Below, one piece after another: positions 8,181 through 15,700 of a stretch of 22,970 bases of DNA (its first letter is position 1; every line of letters starts with the position of its first letter). Position numbers and translations under genes: made by a program. The notes beneath the pieces are model-generated. The model worked only from the letters and a program-made list of their open reading frames with translations. It was not told where the DNA came from and ran no database searches. The DNA comes from Chondrus crispus (lineage: Eukaryota; Rhodophyta; Florideophyceae; Gigartinales; Gigartinaceae): contig NW_005179045.1 in NCBI RefSeq assembly GCF_000350225.1, positions 17,179 through 40,148 of the forward strand. The letters are read 5' to 3'.

Positions 8181-8873
8181 GTGCTTGAGGGAATTTCTGG
8201 TCATGCAGAGCCGAGTTCGGCCGGATCTAACAGCGGACCGGAGACCGTTCGCAGGTGGCAACTCTCTGACAGCGTCGCAAAATTAGCCGCGGCAGGGGTC
8301 GAGCGTCGATATAAGACCGGTACAATTTTAATTAGCCAAGGCGACTTTGGCGATAACCTCTTTATTGTCAAGAAGGGCTCGGTCCGGGCATTTTCTGAAG
8401 GGTCATCTGGCCGCATTTTGACGCTAAGCACCTATTTTTCAGGTGAGTATGTGGGCGAGATGGCATTAGATGGGGGCCCCCGATCAGCCTCCATAATCAC
8501 TGTTGAACCTACCGTCTGCGCCGTCGTTTCCAGAGAAGTGCTTAAGACCCATATTCAACGGGATCCCGACTTTGCACTCGATATGATCATGCGCCTCATT
8601 CAACGGGCGCGCGTTGCCACTGAGAGCGCCCGCGGATTAGCACTACTAGACGTCTATGGCAGAGTACGCCAGCTTCTAGAAAATGAGGCGACCCCTCAAA
8701 GCGATGGGAGCCGCCTCATTGAAAATAAACTAACGCACCAGGATATCGCAGATCAAGTTGGTGCGTCCCGAGAGATGATTACCAAAGTCCTCAAAGAGCT
8801 CGCCGTTGGCGGCTACATTTCGGTCGAAAGGCGACGAATACGAATCGTTAAGCTCTTGCCGACCGGCTGGTAG
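8181..8873 (+). CDS. Crp/Fnr-family cyclic-nucleotide-responsive transcription regulator
   Basis: 230 residues from the GTG with a good ribosome site. Residues about 30-125 are a cNMP-binding beta-roll. The phosphate-binding cassette reads GEMALDGGPRSAS, with Glu93, Arg101 and Ser102, the residues that hold the ribose and phosphate of cAMP in Crp. A dimerisation helix follows at about 130-160. Residues about 184-212 form the winged helix, LTHQDIADQVGASREMITKVL, with the usual Ser-Arg-Glu recognition helix start. No Cys cluster of the Fnr iron-sulfur type is seen. Because the binding pocket looks intact and a class III cyclase is encoded divergently next door, I infer that this protein reads the cyclase product and controls the operon and perhaps the LuxR-type gene. 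It ends nine bases before the convergent luxR-like gene. Confidence 0.9.
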   Translation: MLEGISGHAEPSSAGSNSGPETVRRWQLSDSVAKLAAAGVERRYKTGTILISQGDFGDNLFIVKKGSVRAFSEGSSGRILTLSTYFSGEYVGEMALDGGPRSASIITVEPTVCAVVSREVLKTHIQRDPDFALDMIMRLIQRARVATESARGLALLDVYGRVRQLLENEATPQSDGSRLIENKLTHQDIADQVGASREMITKVLKELAVGGYISVERRRIRIVKLLPTGW

Positions 8874-8882
8874 TCGCCGAGC

Positions 8883-9551
8883 CTAACGAATCATTTTCAG
8901 TGGCGGTAACCTGGAAATGGCAAGCAACAGATTGCGCATACTCTTGCTACCCGTCTTGGCTAGGACACTCTTTATCTGAGTCCTGACGGTGGACAGCGAG
9001 ACTTCGTTTATCGTCGCGATGGCGCTGGGCGCTAATCCCTTAAGCAGTTGCGCCACAATGCGTTGCTCGGCAGGCGTGAGGCGGTAACTGCCCGCGAAGC
9101 GGCGAAGTGCCAATGGCTTGCATGGCAGCTCTTTGCCCAAAATAACGGCAAGTAACCGGTAGTGATCGTCCTGCTCCCCGTTCCTTCGAATACGCGATTG
9201 CGATAGCGGAATAATCGATATCGCTTGACCACCTGTCTCCCCGTCAACAAAGACGAGACCCTCTTCGCCATTAGAAGCAGATTTGATTCGATCGTTCCAA
9301 CGGGGCCAAGCGTCACTTGACGTTGGCATAACCTTTCCTTGCGCAGTTATCAACAACTGCCCGGATGCCATGACCTCTTTGCCCTGCTCATTACCCCAAA
9401 CTAGCTTACCGGTCGAATCAACCAGCACCATCGGGTAGTCGATATAGTCGAACAGCTGCGATAAGACATCAATCTCTAGCCGGTACTGGGCGTCATCGTT
9501 ATCGACCGGCTTGGATTCAACCCAAGTGTTTGCCGCAATCAAATTGTCCAT
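8883..9551 (-). CDS. PAS-like/LuxR-type helix-turn-helix regulator
   Basis: 222 residues from the ATG at 9551, preceded by GAGGAA at a good distance; a TTG four codons upstream is less likely. Residues about 28-65 (LFDYIDYPMVLVDSTGKLVWGN) look like a PAS domain, a small sensor fold. Residues about 156-212 are a LuxR C-terminal HTH: YRLTPAEQRIVAQLLKGLAPSAI, then STVRTQIKSVLAKTG. There is no receiver domain and no acyl-homoserine-lactone pocket signature, so the signal is unknown. The gene converges on the crp-like gene with a nine-base gap and no obvious terminator between them, so the two mRNAs may overlap antisense. A Crp-type palindrome and a long inverted repeat lie in its upstream region. 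Confidence 0.85.
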   Translation of the reverse strand: MDNLIAANTWVESKPVDNDDAQYRLEIDVLSQLFDYIDYPMVLVDSTGKLVWGNEQGKEVMASGQLLITAQGKVMPTSSDAWPRWNDRIKSASNGEEGLVFVDGETGGQAISIIPLSQSRIRRNGEQDDHYRLLAVILGKELPCKPLALRRFAGSYRLTPAEQRIVAQLLKGLAPSAIATINEVSLSTVRTQIKSVLAKTGSKSMRNLLLAISRLPPLKMIR

Positions 9552-9642
9552 CTTGTTCCTCAACGTTTTTATTGATAGTTATTGGAGAGACAAGTGTCAC
9601 GAATATGCAGATTCTTGGGTTGTTAATAGTGCAGGGCAGTTT

Positions 9643-9657
9643 TGTGAACTATTCACA
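9643..9657. promoter_or_regulatory. Crp-like palindrome upstream of the LuxR-type gene
   Basis: TGTGAA and TTCACA form perfect arms around CTA, about 92 bases before the LuxR-type start. The half-sites are those of Crp (TGTGA/TCACA), but the spacer is 5 rather than 6. It is a candidate target of the adjacent Crp-type regulator. Confidence 0.45.
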
Positions 9658-9660
9658 TTT

Positions 9661-9698
9661 CTCTGCAGCTTTGATACCACCAATATTAAGCTGCAGAG
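9661..9698. repeat. 11-base perfect inverted repeat
   Basis: CTCTGCAGCTT (9661-9671) and AAGCTGCAGAG (9688-9698) are exact complements around a 16-base loop. It sits right next to the Crp-like palindrome. No T-run follows on either strand, so it is not a standard terminator. It may be a paired operator or a leader hairpin. The rest of 9700-9906 shows nothing I can name. Confidence 0.6.
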
Positions 9699-9909
9699 TG
9701 ACTGACAGTTTCTCATGCGAAGTAATTGGCTGACTAACGCCGGATTGTCAACTTAAGCTCGCATGACGAATTCACTCTCACTCAAGGCGCCAATTGTCGC
9801 CATGAAACTGCCCGAAACGGCTACAAAAGCTCACATTTCGAACCTGATTTGATCGCAAATTTCGATTTTCTGTTTTGCAGCTCTACGCGGTTCAGTTAAG
9901 TTGACTACA

Positions 9910-9919
9910 GGGACTTTCC
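9910..9919 (+). repeat. IS110/IS1111 subterminal inverted repeat (transposase-downstream end)
   Basis: gggactttcc is the exact complement of 11377-11386. Pairing stops after these ten bases, which suits the short subterminal repeats of IS1111-type elements. Confidence 0.65.
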
Positions 9920-10231
9920 TTGGCGTCAAGCTTGACGTTGATGATGGTTTCGATTCCTAAGTTTCAGCAACATCGGCCTTCAACTGGGCGCTCCTTGCGA
10001 CTTCGAATTTGCTTGTCAACGAGAGACAGACTGCACATCTACAGACGGCCTTGTTGCACACTTGGTGCGGACCCAGATACGAACCGCTCAGCGGGACTCC
10101 ATTCAATGCTCGTGGCACCGACTCGTCGGCCCACAGTCAACTTATCGAGTTTGCCCGCTGCCGGTCTGACCTGTCGACAGTATCTTTGAAACGTCGCCTT
10201 GCAATGAATTTAGGTTGGAATGTCTTACTAT
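9920..10231 (-). ncRNA. Candidate bridge/seeker RNA region of the IS element
   Basis: The 312 bases between the transposase stop and the inverted repeat have no credible gene. In IS1111-type elements this downstream region encodes the structured guide RNA that pairs with target and donor DNA. It contains a perfect 14-base palindrome at 9924-9937. The exact RNA ends and loops cannot be read by eye; the call rests on position and family knowledge. Confidence 0.4.
9924..9937. repeat. 14-base palindrome just inside the IS end
   Basis: CGTCAAGCTTGACG is perfectly self-complementary. It is built from the same 7-mer (CTTGACG and its complement) as the palindrome at 11402-11415 outside the opposite end, with the halves in swapped order. 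Confidence 0.6.
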
Positions 10232-11299
10232 TCAGGCCGCGGATAACGACTGTGTTGGCCTTATGCTCACATGTCGAGCGTCATACGCGATGCCTTTGGA
10301 TAGCACGGCCCATAGAATGCGAGCATTCTTGTTGGCTAGCGCCACGGCAGCTATTTGCCACCCTGAGCGTTCTCGCAAACGACACACCCATCGCGATATC
10401 GGATCGTTGCGCTTGTGGGCTGTCATGACGGCGGCTTTAGCGCCTTGAATCAAGAGTGTCCGCAAGTAAGTATCGCCGTGCTTAGTGATTCCGCCCAATT
10501 TATTCTTCCCTCCGCTCGAGTGTTGGCGTGGTATCAAACCCATCCAGGCACCGAATTGCGCGCCGTTCTTGAACTGCTTCAGGTCACTGACCGTCGCCAC
10601 GACTGCTGACGCCGTCAACGGACCCACACCAATCACCTTCACGGCCTGTTGCGCCTGTTCATCTTGCTTGAGATGAGCGGCAATTCGATCATCGCACCAC
10701 TGAATCTGTTCTTCGAGCTGACGCCAATGAAGATACGCTTGTTGTATGGTTAATCGAGCCAGGCCGGCAAGATCGTTACTCGCATCCTCGATCACATCGG
10801 CAATCACTTCGCGCAGTCTTCTTGGACTGTTCGGGAACACCAAACCAAACTCGGCTAGTAAACCCCGGATACGGTTAATGCAAGCGGTTCGATCACCCTT
10901 GAATCCTTCACGCAATCGGTGCACACACAAGATGCCTTGTTGATCGGGTGTTTTAACGGTGACGAAACGCATCTGGGGGCGTGAGGCCGCCTCGCAAATT
11001 GCTGCGGCATCGTTGGCGTCATTCTTGCCGCCCGCACCCTGCATTCGATAGGGCGCAACCAACTGCGCCGCGATGATTCGCGGCTCCAGTCCCAACGCGC
11101 TCAGTTTGCGAGCCCAATGGTGCACGCCAGCACTCGCCTCCATCGCGACTACGCATCCCGCTGGCAGCTGTGCGCACCAGACCATAAATCGGGAACGGGG
11201 CAACGCGCGATTGGTGATCACCTTGCCACTGCTATCCACTGCATGAACCTGAATCACCCGCTTGGCCAGATCGACGCCGACACGTACTATCGTATTCAT
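10232..11299 (-). CDS. IS110-family transposase (DEDD/serine recombinase)
   Basis: 355 residues, with GAGGA seven bases before the ATG at 11299. The N-terminal RuvC-like part shows VGVDLAK (Asp10), VAMEASAG (Glu54) and GKNDANDA (Asp94, Asp97), the DEDD tetrad. The C-terminal domain shows VIGVGPLTASAVVATV and then FGAWMGLIPRQHSSGGK. The Ser261/262 pair there corresponds to the catalytic serine of IS110 recombinases, followed by GDTYLRTLLIQGA. The length and all motifs are normal, so the protein should be active. It acts as an RNA-guided recombinase with the element's own non-coding RNA. There is no frameshift or stop. Confidence 0.95.
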   Translation of the reverse strand: MNTIVRVGVDLAKRVIQVHAVDSSGKVITNRALPRSRFMVWCAQLPAGCVVAMEASAGVHHWARKLSALGLEPRIIAAQLVAPYRMQGAGGKNDANDAAAICEAASRPQMRFVTVKTPDQQGILCVHRLREGFKGDRTACINRIRGLLAEFGLVFPNSPRRLREVIADVIEDASNDLAGLARLTIQQAYLHWRQLEEQIQWCDDRIAAHLKQDEQAQQAVKVIGVGPLTASAVVATVSDLKQFKNGAQFGAWMGLIPRQHSSGGKNKLGGITKHGDTYLRTLLIQGAKAAVMTAHKRNDPISRWVCRLRERSGWQIAAVALANKNARILWAVLSKGIAYDARHVSIRPTQSLSAA

Positions 11300-11376
11300 G
11301 GGAGTTCCTCATTCAAAGATTGGGGATTGATCTTCAACAAATCAATCATGGCACTGACGTGCCATTAACCTAAAAT

Positions 11377-11386
11377 GGAAAGTCCC
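11377..11386 (-). repeat. IS110/IS1111 subterminal inverted repeat (transposase-upstream end)
   Basis: ggaaagtccc, the exact complement of 9910-9919, lies 78 bases before the transposase start. Confidence 0.65.
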
Positions 11387-11401
11387 TTCGTATTCAATGC
11401 C

Positions 11402-11415
11402 CTTGACGCGTCAAG
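11402..11415. repeat. 14-base palindrome next to the IS insertion
   Basis: CTTGACGCGTCAAG is perfectly self-complementary and sits about 9 bases outside the estimated IS end. It may be part of the target, since several IS1111-type elements prefer palindromic or repeated targets. Confidence 0.45.
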
Positions 11416-11474
11416 CGATGACACACGGACGCCTAGCGATAGACGTTCCCGTCTGACTATTTCGTCCGCTGCAC

Positions 11475-11500
11475 AGTCATCCCGCGTTGGGGGGATGACT
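11475..11500. repeat. 9-base inverted repeat before the methyltransferase gene
   Basis: AGTCATCCC and GGGATGACT pair perfectly around an 8-base loop. No T-run follows, so a terminator is unlikely. Its right half resembles ATTGGGGATGAC at 12709-12720, upstream of the lipoprotein gene, which hints at a shared regulatory element. The remaining bases between the IS and 11621 show no gene. Confidence 0.4.
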
Positions 11501-11620
11501 TAGTAGCAACGTGTCTTTACCTTCCGTACCTAACGCCCAAGTCGAGGCACTTGACCGACTGAGCGTCGATACCCAATGCCGGGTAAAGCGAAATCGTTTT
11601 GCGGGGAGTAACAGATCAGC

Positions 11621-12592
11621 ATGTTGAGTGAGATTAGAGCAACCAACCTGGAGGCCGTCGTTGACCGGCTACGCGCCCTAAACCTTGAGTTCAGCGCGCT
11701 TGCCCAAGCCAATCATCAATCAGGCCACTCGCGTTACTTCTCGATGATCAAGGTCTTAGCCGACCTGAGCCTGTGTATTGAAATGGCAGAGTCGTGCGGC
11801 CTCGACAAACTTGAAATCAAAGCCGCGCTAGCCGAGATGCGTCGTGCCTTTGGTCTATCGCCCTACATCAACCGGATACAAAATTGGCCCAGGGGGTATC
11901 AGGGGGATTTTGAAACGATCGAGAAGATGTCCCTGGGCGTTCCAACGAACAGGCTGGAATCCTTCGCAGACTGCGTAGAGTACTACGCGCAGACTCTCCC
12001 CATTACGCAACAACATCGCAACAAATTGATCAAGCAAGAGTCTCTACTTCGAGGCTGTATCCATCAAAACGGCGTCGCACTCTTAGTCGGCTGCGGAGGT
12101 GGCCTGGATGCAAAGCAGGCTTTGCGGTCGATTTCGCCTACGGACTTCAAGGGCGAGTTGCGCTTTGTGGATATGGACCAAGGCGCGATCGACTTGGTCA
12201 AATCGAGAACCCTGGGATTTAGCTGTTCCTATTCGACGCGCAATGTCATCAAAGAGTCGAATCGCTTTGGCGCAGAGACATTTGACTTAATCCTGTGTGG
12301 CGGCATCTTTGACTACTTCGACGAGCGCGCGGCAGCGCTATTGCTTGGACGTTTATGGCGTTCCTTGAAGCCCTCCGGTACGCTCTTTCTGACCAATATT
12401 GCAGCAAACAATCCGTACCGAATCCATATGGAATACTTCTGCGACTGGACTCTCGTTGAAAGAAGCGCACAGGATGTGGTCGCGCTCATGAACAAGATTG
12501 ATCCCGCGATCGACATTGGTATTGAGCGGGACACGACTGGTTTGACCTTAATGGTTACTGCAAAAAATTCGTCTGACATCAAACCCAAGTAG
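11621..12592 (+). CDS. SAM-dependent methyltransferase, PhcB-like
   Basis: 323 residues from ATG, with GGGGAG about 12 bases upstream (a weak spacing). A helical N-terminal part is followed by NWPRGYQGDFETIEKM (89-104), the RGYxGD signature I associate with methyltransferases annotated as extracellular-factor 3-hydroxypalmitate methyl ester synthases (PhcB type). The Rossmann SAM site is LLVGCGGG (154-161), with acidic motif VDMD (183-186) and then DLILCGGIFDYF (222-233). Near the end is MEYFCDWTLVER, also typical of this group. PhcB-type enzymes methylate the carboxyl of a 3-hydroxy fatty acid to make a quorum signal, but no phc sensor genes are seen here. A link to the lipid-oxidation operon across the IS is possible but unproven. 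The methyltransferase call is firm; the substrate is inferred. Confidence 0.8.
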   Translation: MLSEIRATNLEAVVDRLRALNLEFSALAQANHQSGHSRYFSMIKVLADLSLCIEMAESCGLDKLEIKAALAEMRRAFGLSPYINRIQNWPRGYQGDFETIEKMSLGVPTNRLESFADCVEYYAQTLPITQQHRNKLIKQESLLRGCIHQNGVALLVGCGGGLDAKQALRSISPTDFKGELRFVDMDQGAIDLVKSRTLGFSCSYSTRNVIKESNRFGAETFDLILCGGIFDYFDERAAALLLGRLWRSLKPSGTLFLTNIAANNPYRIHMEYFCDWTLVERSAQDVVALMNKIDPAIDIGIERDTTGLTLMVTAKNSSDIKPK

Positions 12593-12780
12593 GCGTCACT
12601 TCGAAGCGTGCCGGTCGGTCGCAAAGCACCCAACTTTGTAATTCAATGCATCGGTCACATGTTTGTGGTCGCGGCAGTCGGACGGCGTGTCTCGTATCTA
12701 TCAGAAACATTGGGGATGACGATCCAGTTTTGCCGGCCTAGCATGATTCCGTACTAGACAACGGGCAGAGGAAGGGGTTG

Positions 12781-15700
12781 ATGATCGCTAGCAAGTTTTT
12801 CAGTTTTTGGTGTGTCCAACCGAGCGTGTATCGGCTCGTCCAAACAGTTGTCATGGGTCTCCTCGTGACGATGCTAGCGGCCTGTGGTGCCGGTGGAGAA
12901 TCGGTCGTTTCTGCGAATTGCAAACGGGGGCTGATTTCAGGCTTTGGTCTTGATTTTGGTGATGCAACCATTGGTCAAGTCAGGGAACAGGAAGGCGAGG
13001 GCGGCGATGATGGCGATGGTGGGGTCGGCAATGGTGAGGGAGTTGGTATCGGTGGCTCAGATGGTCAGTACACCAATGTTGATGTCACGGTAGAGCTAGC
13101 GAATGGCCGTGTATTTGGTCCGTGGCCCATCGATAGCACCAAGGGGATGGTGACGTACGTGCACTGTGGTGGTGTCCTGCCCGCCAAAATCACGTTTGAA
13201 GGCACAGCCGACGATGCCGTCTACTACGATGAAGGATTACAGAAGGACGCGTCGTTCAAGGGAAAAACCCGTACCGGCCTGTTGACAGACTATGAAAAGA
13301 ACATCGGCATTACGCCGTTGACAGAAGCGTTGTACGAGCGAGCCATGGAAATTGGCCGCCAACGTGGCGTCTCGGTCGGGTGGAAAGATCCCGCCATCAT
13401 CGCCCAGGCCCATACAGAGCTGTTAGGGCTTGTGAATGATCAGTTGCCAAGCCTATATCGTCTGACTGATTTAAGACGATTGCCCATCTTGCTCAACGCT
13501 TTAAACGATCAGACCGGTTCCGAGTCATTGCCAGCCACTCAGAATGGTGTCTATGCTGCCAATATCGCAGGGTTTGCCCTATCAGGAGCCGCGAACCTAC
13601 CAGACAATGCCCAGCCAGCGCTAAGCCTCGCCGATGTCTTGGTGCGCGATATCGCTGATGGGCAGATTGATTTGACTGACGTCAGCGGCAATGTCTTAGG
13701 GGACGTGGGTCAGGTGCCTTATACGTTTGAGACGCTTTGGTCCTCTGTGACCGTCGGCGCGGGCACGACTGCAGTGCGGAACGGGCGTGATGAGTTGGCT
13801 GTTGAAGCGGTGCCAATTGGGTATGTTAGAAGCCGTGCCGCAGCGGGAAGCACGAGTCCGACTACCGAGACGCTTTACGTCTTGGGCTCTAACGGTGTGC
13901 TGATTGCCAACCTAAATCCCTCTCAAAACGGCGGGCAAGCGACCGAACCCGCCCCGAATCGCGCGTTCGCGCAGCTGTATCGTTTTGGCCTAGAGCCGGT
14001 CGTGGCGCTCCGTCGTGATGGTAAAGGTCTGCTTGTTTTTCCGACGTCATGGGATGGGTCCACTTCGTTCGAGGTGTCACCCCCCTCGCCGGCGGTCACC
14101 ATGGTCCAAATGCTTGACGCAGGTTATCCTGTGATCCGGATGTCGGACGGTTCGTTGTTTCGACTTCAGGGCACAACGCTCGTCCCCGAACCGACGCCCA
14201 GGGGCGCTTTGAGTTACAGCTGTCGTGATGAATACCCTGGCGCACTGGCTCAGTCGAATGATAGTGAACTCGGCACGGTCAATGGCCGACTTTGTTATGG
14301 ATTGACCGCTGCTAACGAACTTCGGGCCTGGCGACCATCAAGCGCCCCGACGGGTAGACGCGTTGCGCTAGATCGGATCAAGCAAGTCTCGAGCAACGAG
14401 CAAGTCACCGTCGCCCTGAGCTCAGATGGTTCGATCACCCAGCTAGACAATGATCATTCAGTGCAGTTTCGAGATGCGAGCGGTCAGTTGGTGGAATCCC
14501 TGTCTGGCGGTGAAACGCGAGAACTCATTTCTCCCGCCACGGATCCGTTGCTGATTCAATCGCCGCGAATTTGTTGGGTTCGTGCGCCCTTTGTGATCGG
14601 GTGTGATCGCACGGCGTACCAACTTGAATACCGCGAGTACTTAGACTCACAGGGACGCTTTCAAGGCGCGGGCCCCATTACGGGGCTGAAGCAGCTGCCC
14701 ATCCCCGCGCCTGTTTGGCGCCCTCTGGTCAATCGACAGATCACGGTGGGTGAGATCCAGTTAGGTACAGACTCTGTGTTCGTTGGCACTGATGGGTTGG
14801 TGTACGACCTCGACGGTAAATCCTTAGACCTGCCGTTGGACGGCGCACCGCAGCAGCGTGAAGATCAGCCGCCACTCGCGCCCACTGTCGGGGCGGTTGC
14901 TGTGGATGATGTGCTGGATCGAGCAGAAGCCCAACAGCCGGTCGTGGTCACCGGTACTGCGCAGGCGGGCAGTACTGTGCAAGTGTTGCTAGCTGGGCGA
15001 ACACAAGAAGCTGTTGTCGAGGGCACCGGGCGTTGGCAAGTGAGTTTTGGGCCGGATGAGCTACCGAAATCAGACGGGCCGATCACAGTCGAAGTTGTGG
15101 CGACTAATCCCAATGGGACGAGCGAACCAAGTAGGCGGATCATTAACGTTTTTCTGAGCCTACCGGCGACTCCCACCATCGAGCCCGTGGAGAACGACGA
15201 CAGTGTGAGCGCTGTCGAGGCACGTGATGGCGTTACGATTACCGGTTCCGGCACTGCGGGGGCGACGATTCAGATTGTTTGGGAAGGACGATCCAAGACG
15301 AGCACAGTTAGTGCTGGGGGGACCTGGTCAGCCACTTTTGCCACGGATGAAGTCCCTGCACCTGCCGACACGCAAGTCTCGGTCTCATCATCGAACCTCA
15401 ATGGCACCAGCGAAACGGTGACTCGATCTGTTCAGGTCTTACCACCGCTCCCCGGACCGCCGCAAATTAATACGGTGGCAGGCAATAATCGCGTATCGTC
15501 AGATGAGGCCAAAGGCGGTGTCACGATCGAAGGCACCGCGACGCCAGGCAGTCTCGTGGCTATTGACTGGGCTGGGCGCGCCAAGTCGGCCTCGACTGAG
15601 TCTTCCGGTGCCTGGGCCGTGATTTATACAGCGTCCGAGATCCCGCAGGCTGGTACGACTCGCGTCATTGCCAAGGCGAGCAATCGCGCCGGCGAAAGCG

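Larger units (their letters stand above)
9907..11393 (-). mobile_element. IS110-family element, IS1111-like group
   Basis: A single complete transposase gene lies between short inverted repeats, gggactttcc at 9910-9919 and its complement at 11377-11386. The transposase-upstream side is short (about 90 bases) and the downstream side long (about 310 bases), the layout of the IS1111 group, whose inverted repeats are subterminal. Outer ends are estimated by allowing about 3 and 7 bases outside the repeats, as is usual for that group. No target duplication is evident, as expected. It is inserted between the LuxR-type gene's upstream region and the methyltransferase gene and breaks no visible gene. 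Confidence 0.75.

Noticed and set aside
9920..10189. Small plus-strand open frames in the IS tail
   Set aside because: They have no recognisable domain or ribosome site, and they lie in the expected non-coding RNA region of the IS element.
11475..11500. Rho-independent terminator
   Set aside because: The 9-base stem is not followed by a T-run on either strand.
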